The position numbers and the translations under genes are program-made. From the NCBI GenBank assembly GCA_018698675.1, contig JABIPA010000001.1, positions 1 through 51,426 on the forward strand: a stretch of DNA of 51,426 nucleotides, written 5' to 3'. Positions 36,697-44,922 of this stretch are shown in pieces. This stretch comes from a bacterium (GTDB taxonomy: Bacteria; Margulisbacteria; Marinamargulisbacteria; JABIPA01). Under the pieces are notes generated by a model. That model saw nothing but the letters and a program-made list of their open reading frames with translations. It was not told where the DNA came from and did not search any database. Position 1 is the stretch's first letter; every line of letters begins with the position of its first letter.

Positions 36697-39006
36697 TTAA
36701 ATAGATAATAAAGTTTTCATCACTAATACCAATGGCCAAAGTAATATTGAAATCAGCAGAGTTATTTTTACCAGAGTCATTAAAATTGGCGCCACAGAAT
36801 CTTTTAAAACATCTCCAAAACTGTCCGCTATTACCACTGCACGATGTGCAACCGTTCCTTTTTCGTGGGCCTCAAATCGATTTTTAGCAGAATCCAACAA
36901 AACTCCAGTTATCAAAAATATACTTACGATGCAAAACGAAAAAAACAAACTCGCCATCAGAAACCCGACTGTTCCAGCAACACCAAGGGTACTTCCTACT
37001 AAAAAGGGAGAAATGCACGATAAAAACAAAGGCACTAACATCCACTTTTGGGAATATTTTGCGGCAATTACTATAATCGATTCGTATTTTGGTAAGGATT
37101 CACCTTCCATTATCAATTGGTCTTGCTCAATCTGTCTACGTGCTTCTCTTATAAGCAAAGTAGCTCCATTTGAAACGGCAATAAACACAATTCCGGTAAT
37201 CACAGAAAACAACATAAACCCGCCTAAAAACCCAGCAATCGTGTAAGGGTTAAGAAGTCGCACGTCAAAAATATCGAGCAAAGAATTCACACTCAAATTT
37301 GGAATAAAATACACACCTTTTGCATAGGCTAACTTTTCAGAAACTGTAAACCCATGCCCTTCGACATAAATAATAGATGTTAGCCCAGCTTCCCTCATGA
37401 CCCTTAAAAAATAATCGAAAAATATAATTACCAGGGGTAATGCGCATAATAATGTAAGCGCATTTTCAATCATTTTGAATACACCAGATGTTACATTCCC
37501 ATGGTCATCTAGCCTTTTTGTACGTTCTATAATCTTTTCATCATGATTCAACATAGACGCACATCCAAACGCATTGTCATTTACTGGGCCAACTATTGAA
37601 TTAATGATAAAACATGGCAGTAAAGAGGCCACTCCCACTCCTACTAAAGAGATCCCGTAAAAACCCTTAACTACGTTTTCAACCCCGTCAAAAAGAAAAA
37701 AGCCAGAAATTATGCCTATCGTAGTCAAAACCACCGGAAGTAATATAGCCAAAAAACCATTCCCCATCCCTCTTAACAAAGGCAACACATCACCTTCACG
37801 AGGCGACGCGGCGACGGAACGAGAAACAGAGCTATCGGAAAATGTAAAATAAACCGTCCATTGCTCAAGTAAAATTGCAATAAAAACGCCAACAATTACT
37901 GGTGAAATTATTTTCCATCCTAACAATTCTAAATGACCTAGTACTCCCATAAAAACAACAATTAACAACCCTGTACCGGCAAGGGTAAATGACAGACTCT
38001 TTTTAAGTCTCAGTTTGGTCTGTACATTCTTCGTCGAAAGAAAAAAATATGAAATCATTGCAGCAACAACGCCCACTCCAAGTAAAAAGAAGGGAAGTTT
38101 AAATAAATGTTCAGGCGTATATTCACCCAACTGATGATGCGCAAAAACACTCCCAATTGCACTCACCGAAAACAAAGCTAACGTTATAACTTGATATATT
38201 CCTACGCCAACGCCTCCGATATTATTCACCTGGTCTCCAACCAAATCAGAAATTACAATCGGGTTTCTAACATCATTTTCACTTAGCCCTGCTTCGTTTT
38301 TACCAAAGATGTCAGAAGCAACATCGCTAATCTTTGTAAAAAGACCACCTCCAACTCTAATAAAAACAGACTGTATCGAAACCCCAAAACAATATGCCAA
38401 CGCGATATACGAAATTTCCCCAATCTTCATTTCTATAAAAGACTTTGAACTTACAATTTCCTTAGACCAGGCATATCCGGCACCTGTGTCGGTTAGTAAA
38501 CTGTCAGATATATGGAGCCAATTTTTATCTAATATAAAATCTACAACTATTACTAATGCTGAAAAATCCAACAACACCATACCAACAAGTAAGAACCCAT
38601 AAATACGGCCCACCTTCAAAGAGACAGATGCTGCTATCCCGAACGATGATTTTGCAGATTGCACGACTTTTGGAATATAGTTTGAACAAATTTTCATTCC
38701 TATAAAGGCACTAAACCCTGACCAAAAACAACCCCAAATAAAAGCAACAACCAGCACCATATGATGTCCACCTAGACCGTGAAACTTATAAAAAAAGATA
38801 CTAAGAAGAAAGACGGGAATTAAAATAATTTTCATCTGTTGTTTAAAAAATGCGGTAGCTCCATCTTTAATATATTGAGTTAAATCTTTAGCGCTTGAGC
38901 AATCCACGTGATTTGATAAAGAAACTCGGGTAACAAAGGAATAAAGCAAAGAAAGAAGACCGGCTCCTATACCAAAGTAAATTAATAGATCTTGGGAAAT
39001 AAACAT
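36697..39006 (-). CDS. Degenerate membrane-bound pyrophosphatase (H+-PPase) homologue
   Basis: This 769-residue, about 16-helix protein clearly belongs to the ion-pumping membrane pyrophosphatases (RVGGGLFTK, DNAFG, GNVTSG). Compared with the mung-bean enzyme (numbering from memory), Lys225, Asp228, Asp232, Glu243, Asp254 and Asp258 match substrate/metal ligands. Asp287, which activates the attacking water, is Asn262. The ion-gate Asp294 and Glu301 are Gly269 and Leu276. Near the C-terminus Asp705, Asp728, Asp732, Lys735 and Asp736 remain, but Asn738 is Met743. Hydrolysis or pumping is therefore doubtful. AAGGAG lies ten bases before the ATG. The two following unknown genes are tightly coupled. 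Confidence 0.85.
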   Translation of the reverse strand: MFISQDLLIYFGIGAGLLSLLYSFVTRVSLSNHVDCSSAKDLTQYIKDGATAFFKQQMKIILIPVFLLSIFFYKFHGLGGHHMVLVVAFIWGCFWSGFSAFIGMKICSNYIPKVVQSAKSSFGIAASVSLKVGRIYGFLLVGMVLLDFSALVIVVDFILDKNWLHISDSLLTDTGAGYAWSKEIVSSKSFIEMKIGEISYIALAYCFGVSIQSVFIRVGGGLFTKISDVASDIFGKNEAGLSENDVRNPIVISDLVGDQVNNIGGVGVGIYQVITLALFSVSAIGSVFAHHQLGEYTPEHLFKLPFFLLGVGVVAAMISYFFLSTKNVQTKLRLKKSLSFTLAGTGLLIVVFMGVLGHLELLGWKIISPVIVGVFIAILLEQWTVYFTFSDSSVSRSVAASPREGDVLPLLRGMGNGFLAILLPVVLTTIGIISGFFLFDGVENVVKGFYGISLVGVGVASLLPCFIINSIVGPVNDNAFGCASMLNHDEKIIERTKRLDDHGNVTSGVFKMIENALTLLCALPLVIIFFDYFLRVMREAGLTSIIYVEGHGFTVSEKLAYAKGVYFIPNLSVNSLLDIFDVRLLNPYTIAGFLGGFMLFSVITGIVFIAVSNGATLLIREARRQIEQDQLIMEGESLPKYESIIVIAAKYSQKWMLVPLFLSCISPFLVGSTLGVAGTVGFLMASLFFSFCIVSIFLITGVLLDSAKNRFEAHEKGTVAHRAVVIADSFGDVLKDSVAPILMTLVKITLLISILLWPLVLVMKTLLSI

Positions 39007-39239
39007 TAGAAATGTCTCCTTTTTATCAAAAAAAAATAAATATTTTCTGCAAATTAAACGTTAAAATTGAGAGCTGGAATCACAATAAGTCTAGCATTAT
39101 TTTTTATTCTCGAAAAGAAATGGGCTTCATTTTAATATATAGGTAAAATCAGTTCCCGACATTTCACAAACTCCGATATCCTTCAAACCCGACGATATAA
39201 AACGTTTTAAACAAAATAAAAGGGGGAAAGAAATTTGCA

Positions 39240-40259
39240 ATGAATTGGAAACGACCAGGATACTTATCAGACTCGGCATCTACTGTCGTTTACTTACCCC
39301 AACAAAAGACGGCCGATGGTGATATTTACTCATCCGAAACTATTTTCGTACCTACAGACCCGTCTCTCACTAAGACATATAAACTACCTCCTTCATCTAC
39401 GAACAAACAAAAGGATGTCCTGGCATCACTTGTTAACTTGGTAAAAATTGCACAAAAATTAATTCTTATTGGAAAACGAAAAATGAAAGTTAACAAAAAG
39501 GGCCCTGGCGACTTTGTTACCAATATTGATAAAGGAATTGAACTACTATTTCGAGACTGGATCTATTTAAACTTTCCTCATTCAAAAATAATTGGTGAAG
39601 AAGGACAAAAATCAAAAATATCAGAAAAAGACCTCGTTTGGTATATCGATCCAATAGACGGTACAACAAATTATATTGAGAACAAACACGAAGTAACCAT
39701 CCACATTTGCGCGATTAAAAATGGAGTTCCGTGGATATCCGTTGTAGGGATTCCTAACGAAAACGCCACACTCGGAGTTTCTGGGCAATATATATTTTCC
39801 GATAGCCCAAGCCATATGATTTCGTCAGATAAACTAATGATTTGTCCTGACAACGTTGTTGGCACGGAATTCAGAGAGTCCTCTCTCGTCGAAAAAATTA
39901 GCCACGATAAAATAATGGATGAATTTAACTGCCAGCATATTAAATTCAATTCGATCGGATTTAGCATATTAGAGATGATGCGAGGAAACATTCAGTTTTT
40001 TTACAAAAACAATGTAAAACTATGGGACATCATGGCTCCTCTTTGCTTACTAAGAGAGTCTGGTCTTTTTTCAATTGAACTGACCATTCCAGAGTTAGAT
40101 CTTACAATTTGCCCCTTTTCTAACGACGCATCGTTTTACAAACACTTAAACGACGTCCACAAGAAAGACTGCAAAGTAGGCCTAATAATAGTTACCCCAA
40201 AAAATATGCATAATTGCTCAAAAAAAATTAAACAAATCATTTTAGACTCGTCCATCTAG
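39240..40259 (+). CDS. Inositol monophosphatase family protein with N-terminal extension
   Basis: This 339-residue, Mg-dependent phosphatase-fold protein has Glu120-Glu121 in IGEEGQ, the metal/phosphate motif DPIDGT at 137-142 and Trp261-Asp262 in the last motif (WDIMAP instead of WDxAA). Substrates in the family include inositol phosphates, fructose-1,6-bisphosphate and PAP; which applies here is unclear. Residues 1-55 are an extension that precedes the normal start of the family and has no signal peptide. Its stretch rich in Thr, Ser and Pro looks unstructured. A GGGGG lies 13 bases before the ATG. Confidence 0.85.
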   Translation: MNWKRPGYLSDSASTVVYLPQQKTADGDIYSSETIFVPTDPSLTKTYKLPPSSTNKQKDVLASLVNLVKIAQKLILIGKRKMKVNKKGPGDFVTNIDKGIELLFRDWIYLNFPHSKIIGEEGQKSKISEKDLVWYIDPIDGTTNYIENKHEVTIHICAIKNGVPWISVVGIPNENATLGVSGQYIFSDSPSHMISSDKLMICPDNVVGTEFRESSLVEKISHDKIMDEFNCQHIKFNSIGFSILEMMRGNIQFFYKNNVKLWDIMAPLCLLRESGLFSIELTIPELDLTICPFSNDASFYKHLNDVHKKDCKVGLIIVTPKNMHNCSKKIKQIILDSSI

Positions 40260-40268
40260 TGGTACATT
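40241..40268 (+). promoter_or_regulatory. Leaderless-type promoter of rsmH
   Basis: TTTAGA (40241) and TACATT (40263) are spaced by 16 bases, overlapping the end of the preceding gene. The -10 ends six bases before the rsmH ATG, and no Shine-Dalgarno sequence is present. Confidence 0.38.
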
Positions 40269-40274
40269 AACTCT

Positions 40275-41276
40275 ATGAGTGAAAATGAAATTAAAAATGT
40301 TCATCCCCATGTACCAATAATGGTACGTGATATTTTATCTTATTTACCGAAAAAAGAATCTCCTACAGATCCATTTATTTATATTGATGGAACCGTTGGC
40401 TATGGTGGACACTCTTCTGAAATTATCAAATCAATCGACAGTAAGTCGTCTCTAATTGGAATTGACCAAGATGATAATGCAATTTCTTATTGCAGGAACC
40501 GTTTTTCTGAAGAACCTAGATGCGAAATTGTAAAAGGAAACTTCTCAGAAATATCAACTATTTTAGAGTCTAAATCAATTCCTCACTTTAACTTTCTTCT
40601 CCTAGATTTAGGAATATCATCCTTCCATTTAGACTCATCTGAAAAAGGATTTACCCATCAAAAAGACGAGCCCTTAGATATGAGAATGAACGATTCGTTA
40701 GAGCTAACCGCTAAGATCATTTTAGACACCTATTCTGATGACGAACTCACTCAGGTTTTTCAAAATTTCGGCGAACTGAGACGTGTAGAAAAATTTGTTG
40801 AAACTATTATTGCTCAACGTGGGAAACTAGAAACTACATTTGACCTAATCACTAGTATTAAAAAAAGTTTTTATTTCAGGAATAAACGTTCCGTTTACTT
40901 AAGAACATGTGCTCAAGTTTTTCAAGCACTTAGGATAGAAGTCAATCAAGAGCTTCATCATATAAAACATATCTTGTCACAATTAGATGCAATTACGGTT
41001 CCTGGAAGTACAATTGCTATTATTAGTTTCCATTCTCTAGAAGACCGAATTATTAAACAATTTATACGAACTCATTCGGATACGTTCATTGCCTGCCACA
41101 AAAAAGTTTTAACGGCTAGTCAAAACGAAATCAAAAGAAACTCTCGTTCTCGTTCAGCTAAGCTAAGAGTTTTTTCTAAAATCAACCCGGATGACATTCC
41201 AGAAAAAAGAAAAGGCAATAAATATAAGAAACGTCGTTCAAAAGACAATATTTCGGTACCCGATTCTATTATTTAA
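40275..41276 (+). CDS. rsmH: 16S rRNA (cytosine-1402-N4)-methyltransferase RsmH
   Basis: RsmH (MraW) methylates C1402 in the ribosomal P site. It has 333 residues. Marks are HVPIMVRDIL at the start, DGTVGYGGHS (SAM loop), LLDLGISSFHLD, RGFTHQKDEPLDMRMN-type motif (here EKGFTHQKDEPLDMRM) and ISFHSLEDR. In most bacteria the gene opens the division and cell-wall cluster together with mraZ and ftsI. Here it stands between a phosphatase-like gene and the convergent tsaE, with no division gene in the window. Confidence 0.96.
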   Translation: MSENEIKNVHPHVPIMVRDILSYLPKKESPTDPFIYIDGTVGYGGHSSEIIKSIDSKSSLIGIDQDDNAISYCRNRFSEEPRCEIVKGNFSEISTILESKSIPHFNFLLLDLGISSFHLDSSEKGFTHQKDEPLDMRMNDSLELTAKIILDTYSDDELTQVFQNFGELRRVEKFVETIIAQRGKLETTFDLITSIKKSFYFRNKRSVYLRTCAQVFQALRIEVNQELHHIKHILSQLDAITVPGSTIAIISFHSLEDRIIKQFIRTHSDTFIACHKKVLTASQNEIKRNSRSRSAKLRVFSKINPDDIPEKRKGNKYKKRRSKDNISVPDSII

Positions 41277-41286
41277 GTTGGAAAAA

Positions 41287-41820
41287 TTAAATTTTAAATC
41301 TTTTTAAGCAGTCTTCCAGAGATTCAAATAAAACACTTAAGGAAGTTTTCTCTTTTTGAACGTTATGAATCGAAAAAGAAATTGTTCTTTCTTCTCCTAA
41401 TTCCAAATCACTTTCTTTTTCGGAGCTATTATCGAGATCAGGAGCCTGCAATCGAATTAAAATATATGATTGCTCAAAATAATCAGAAAATTTGGTTCCC
41501 CATTCTATAAACTTTATATTGTCACTTTCCAACAATTCTTCAATATCCAAAAAATCCAATTCTCTATCGGACTCTAATCGGTATAAATCCATATGAACAA
41601 TTGATAACGACTTATTGCTCTTATATCGTTGAATCAAACTAAAGGTCGGCGAACAAACATTGTCTTTCGTACCCATGGCTTCCGAAACAGCCCGAACAAA
41701 AGTAGTTTTCCCCGCACCCAGTGTTCCTTCTAATAAAAACAATTCCCCGCCCCTTAATAGGCTTACAAATTGTTCTGAAAATCGACGTAAATCATCTAAG
41801 TTTGATATTTGAAAAGTCAT
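41287..41820 (-). CDS. tsaE: tRNA threonylcarbamoyladenosine biosynthesis ATPase TsaE
   Basis: TsaE is the ATPase partner of TsaB-TsaD in making t6A37 of tRNAs. It has 177 residues from the ATG at 41820; a TTG four codons upstream is an alternative. The P-loop GTLGAGKT, the SPTFSLIQRY switch, HMDLYRL and IEWG are all present. The C-terminus is longer than the usual 150-160 residues and Glu/Ser-rich. It follows folK after four bases. It converges on rsmH with ten bases between the stops. tsaB and tsaD are not in the window. Confidence 0.94.
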   Translation of the reverse strand: MTFQISNLDDLRRFSEQFVSLLRGGELFLLEGTLGAGKTTFVRAVSEAMGTKDNVCSPTFSLIQRYKSNKSLSIVHMDLYRLESDRELDFLDIEELLESDNIKFIEWGTKFSDYFEQSYILIRLQAPDLDNSSEKESDLELGEERTISFSIHNVQKEKTSLSVLFESLEDCLKRFKI

Positions 41821-41824
41821 ACTA

Positions 41825-42310
41825 CTAGTCAAAATCCCCAGATACCATCTTATAAAGATTCTCTACAGACTCTGCCAACATAGGGTGCTCAAAACGTCGA
41901 GACAAGTCCATCATAGGAATCAAAACAAATTCTCTTTCATGAGCAAGTGGGTGAGGAATAATTAAGTCCTCGTCACATATAATGTGGTTATTATAGAAAA
42001 GGATGTCTATATCTATGAGTCTACTTTCGTTTGTCGATTTTCCCGTTCGCCCTAACTTTTCTTCAACATCCTCGGTAACTTTCAATAATTCTTGTGGCGA
42101 CAACGATGTTTCCATTTTTAAAGCCGCATTGATATAAGGAGGTTGCTCATCTTTAGACACAGCTTCCGTTTCATAGAAGCTAGATACTTCAATAATTCGA
42201 ATCGCGGGATTCTGTTTTAATTGCGCGATTGCAGAATAAATTTGAGCTTCTCTATTTCCCAAATTTGCGCCAAAGCCTAAAAAAATATCTTGTTGAATTT
42301 GTTTAGCCAA
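41825..42310 (-). CDS. folK: 2-amino-4-hydroxy-6-hydroxymethyldihydropteridine pyrophosphokinase
   Basis: FolK transfers pyrophosphate from ATP to the pterin precursor in folate synthesis. It has 161 residues. The family pattern FLGFGANLGNRE lies at the N-terminus. The metal-binding RLIDIDILFYN corresponds to the usual RxLDLDILxY. IPHPLAHEREFVL is the C-terminal signature. The start is TTG at 42310, with GGGGA eight bases upstream; there is no ATG that keeps the first strand. It follows folP by one base, giving the two consecutive enzymes of the pathway as one coupled unit with tsaE. Confidence 0.95.
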   Translation of the reverse strand: MAKQIQQDIFLGFGANLGNREAQIYSAIAQLKQNPAIRIIEVSSFYETEAVSKDEQPPYINAALKMETSLSPQELLKVTEDVEEKLGRTGKSTNESRLIDIDILFYNNHIICDEDLIIPHPLAHEREFVLIPMMDLSRRFEHPMLAESVENLYKMVSGDFD

Positions 42311-42311
42311 T

Positions 42312-43178
42312 TTAATCTTCCCCTTTCTCTACTTTGTTTACTTCTCCAGTAATTATCGCCTCATGAATATCAAATGCTTGTTTGAGTTCCCTAACGTCGT
42401 GAACTCTAAAAAATCTCGCTCCTTTTTGAAATGCGTGAAGACTTGAAGCAATTGTTCCCGCCACCCGTTCATCTGAGGAAGCACCCGTAATGGTACCGAT
42501 GAAAGATTTTCGAGAGGTCCCTATAAAAAGAGGATAATCGTCAATACATAATTCATCCAAATGTCTTAAAATTTCCAAGTTGTGATTTAATGATTTCCCA
42601 AATCCAATTCCGGGATCTAACAAAATGGACGACACCCCTCGATTTTTCAAATTCTCAACGGTATCTGAAAAAAAAGAAGCAATTTCTTCTATAACATTTT
42701 TATAATGAGGCCGGTCTTGCATTGTTTTTGATATACCTAGCCTATGCATCATCACCACAGAACAAGCGGCTTCAGAAACTATATCTATCATTTTGGGGTC
42801 ATCTTGAAGACCAGATACGTCATTTAACATATCCGCGCCATTCGAAAGGCAATAAGAAAAAACAGTCGAATTTGTAGTATCAATTGATAATGGGGTAGAA
42901 AAATAATTCTTATATACCTTAACCACCGGATCAAGCCTTTTTATTTGCTCAAAGTCATCAACTTTATCAGCGCCGGGCCTTGTCGACTCTGCTCCGATAT
43001 CAATAATAGACGCTCCGTCTCGTATCAATTTTTCAATTCTCGACAATGCTTTGTCCGTATCTAAAAACTGACCGCCATCTGAAAAAGAGTCAGGCGTAAC
43101 ATTTAAAACGCCAACAATATGAGGTTTCGAGATATCAAATGTTTTCTTTCCAATTTTAAAATAGGGAGTCTTTTTCAT
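42312..43178 (-). CDS. folP: Dihydropteroate synthase
   Basis: FolP condenses the pterin pyrophosphate with p-aminobenzoate to dihydropteroate and is the sulfonamide target. It has 288 residues in a TIM-barrel family. Marks are VGVLNVTPDSFSDGG, DIGAESTRPG, LLDPGIGFGKS and GTSRKSFIG. The ATG at 43178 has no Shine-Dalgarno sequence. Instead a perfect 16-base palindrome containing a -10-like TATATT ends two bases before it. It heads the folP-folK-tsaE unit. Confidence 0.96.
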   Translation of the reverse strand: MKKTPYFKIGKKTFDISKPHIVGVLNVTPDSFSDGGQFLDTDKALSRIEKLIRDGASIIDIGAESTRPGADKVDDFEQIKRLDPVVKVYKNYFSTPLSIDTTNSTVFSYCLSNGADMLNDVSGLQDDPKMIDIVSEAACSVVMMHRLGISKTMQDRPHYKNVIEEIASFFSDTVENLKNRGVSSILLDPGIGFGKSLNHNLEILRHLDELCIDDYPLFIGTSRKSFIGTITGASSDERVAGTIASSLHAFQKGARFFRVHDVRELKQAFDIHEAIITGEVNKVEKGED

Positions 43179-43179
43179 A

Positions 43180-43195
43180 AGCTAATATATTAGCT
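43180..43195 (-). promoter_or_regulatory. Palindrome with -10-like core at the folP start
   Basis: AGCTAATATATTAGCT is a perfect 16-base palindrome. It includes TATATT ending five bases before the folP ATG, the position of -10 elements at the other starts here that lack a Shine-Dalgarno sequence. It could therefore be both promoter and operator for folP-folK-tsaE. No good -35 was found. Confidence 0.4.
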
Positions 43196-43267
43196 GTTCC
43201 TTTATGATGCCTCAAGGCAAATCCTATCGATTACTTTACTAAAATTAAGAATATTAAAAAAATCAAT

Positions 43268-43296
43268 ATTTCACATTATGTCACTTCCAGTATAAA
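43268..43296 (+). promoter_or_regulatory. Possible promoter of tRNA-Leu
   Basis: ATTTCA and TATAAA are spaced by 17 bases; the -10 ends 18 bases before the mature tRNA. The -35 match is poor. Confidence 0.3.
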
Positions 43297-43314
43297 CTAT
43301 TATTCCGCAAGAAT

Positions 43315-43401
43315 GCCGAGGTGGTGGAATTGGTAGACACGCTAGCTTGAGGGGCTAGTGAAGGCAACTTCGTGCAGGTTCAAGTCCTGTTCTCGGTACC
43401 A
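43315..43401 (+). tRNA. tRNA-Leu (anticodon GAG)
   Basis: This class II tRNA with a long variable arm has acceptor stem GCCGAGG pairing with TCTCGGT (two G-U pairs). D-arm features (GGTAGACAC) are present, the anticodon loop TTGAGGG gives anticodon GAG, and the T-arm has GGTTCAAGTCC. The 3' CCA is encoded. It reads CUC and CUU codons. The phosphohexomutase gene starts 42 bases downstream and may be read through from the same promoter. Confidence 0.96.
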
Positions 43402-43443
43402 ACTTTCTTTTTAATTTGAAAACTTATTTGAGGTAAATTACTT

Positions 43444-44922
43444 ATGATCAAAATCAAACATCCTATTATTTTTGGAACATCTGGCCATAGAGGCATACAA
43501 GGAGACTCATTTACAGTGGAACACGTTGTCTCCATTACCCAAGCCGTATGCGATATTATCAAAGAAACAGAGTCTGATCATACGTTATGCTTAGGCTATG
43601 ATCCCCGAACTGGAAACTCTCCGACGTTGCAAATGGGTTCATACACACAAGCGATTGCATCTGTATGTGCAAAAAACAAAGTAAATATTCAAATTTTCGA
43701 TCACGTAACACCTACACCTGTCGTTTCTTGGTACATAAAAAACAATCGCTGCTCCGGCGGATTTATTTTAACGGCTTCCCACAACCCAAAAGAATACAAC
43801 GGACTAAAATATAATATAAAAAATGGAGCACCGGCGCCTAAACACGTCACGGACAAAATTGAGTCGTTGGCAAATAGTTTATATAATCCAGGTTCTACTC
43901 ATTCTTGTGAAATCAAAGAATCAGATAAACAATACATATCCTTTTTTGATCAAGATGATTTATTTGTAGACTCTGTTCTTTCCGAAATTCATCGTTCAGG
44001 TCTTTCTATCAAAAAAACTGTCCCTTTTTGTGTAGACGTAAAACACGGGACGACCGGCTCAATATGGGCGAAATTTGCGAATTCACTCAAATCTCCATTC
44101 CACATGCTCCATAACGAACCACTTTCTGACTTTGCAAATATTGAACCTAACCCAACAAAGATATCATCTCTTTCAACGCTAAAAGAATCAATTGCCTTAC
44201 ACGGTGCGTCGCTAGGAGTTAGCAATGACCCAGATGGTGACCGTCACATAATATTAGATGAAACAGGGAGCCACTTAACACCTGAAGAATCGTCTGTAAT
44301 CATTCTAGATTTTCTCTATGAAAAAGGAATGCCTATTCATGGAGTTGCTTCGACAGTTGCTTCATCAAATATACTTCAATCATTTTGCTCAAAAAATAAT
44401 ATCTCCTATCACCAAACTGGAGTTGGCTTTAAATACTTTTCACCATTTTTTGATGAAGCATTTAAAAATCAAGAATTTGTTGCAGGAATAGAATCATCGG
44501 GTGGTTTCTCTACATCTTTTCATTCATTTGATAAATGTGGTTTTTTACCGGCGATTTACATATTACATATTCTATCCCAAACAAATACTCCATTATCTGT
44601 CCTTAGGAATAATGTAAAAAACAAATACGGTAACTACTTTTTTGCAGAGACCGAAGTTAGCTTTAAGCAATCTGATAAACCGTTAATAATAGACAAACTA
44701 TCGTCCATTTCGTCTACCGAACTAAATCAATTTTTTGAGACACCTGTTAAAAATATTAACCAAACCGATGGGTTACGAATAAACTTTGAAAATAGTAGCT
44801 GGGTATTAATACGACTTTCTGGAACAGAGCCTATAGGGCGAATATATTCAGAATCTATAGACAAAAATATAGGGTCAACTGTCCTTGAAGAATCTAAGCA
44901 ATTCTTTTACAAACTCGTTTAA
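43444..44922 (+). CDS. Phosphoglucomutase/phosphomannomutase family protein
   Basis: This 492-residue alpha-D-phosphohexomutase has the N-terminal FGTSGHRG, catalytic Ser112 in TASHNP (110-115), the metal-binding DPDGDR at 262-267, sugar-binding ESSGG and the C-terminal phosphate-binding RLSGTEP. The order of motifs fits phosphoglucomutase or phosphomannomutase; the sugar-binding loop does not decide which. It would interconvert hexose 1- and 6-phosphates for glycogen or surface sugars. GAGGT precedes the ATG. Its stop overlaps the stop of the opposite-strand kinase-fold gene. Confidence 0.92.
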   Translation: MIKIKHPIIFGTSGHRGIQGDSFTVEHVVSITQAVCDIIKETESDHTLCLGYDPRTGNSPTLQMGSYTQAIASVCAKNKVNIQIFDHVTPTPVVSWYIKNNRCSGGFILTASHNPKEYNGLKYNIKNGAPAPKHVTDKIESLANSLYNPGSTHSCEIKESDKQYISFFDQDDLFVDSVLSEIHRSGLSIKKTVPFCVDVKHGTTGSIWAKFANSLKSPFHMLHNEPLSDFANIEPNPTKISSLSTLKESIALHGASLGVSNDPDGDRHIILDETGSHLTPEESSVIILDFLYEKGMPIHGVASTVASSNILQSFCSKNNISYHQTGVGFKYFSPFFDEAFKNQEFVAGIESSGGFSTSFHSFDKCGFLPAIYILHILSQTNTPLSVLRNNVKNKYGNYFFAETEVSFKQSDKPLIIDKLSSISSTELNQFFETPVKNINQTDGLRINFENSSWVLIRLSGTEPIGRIYSESIDKNIGSTVLEESKQFFYKLV

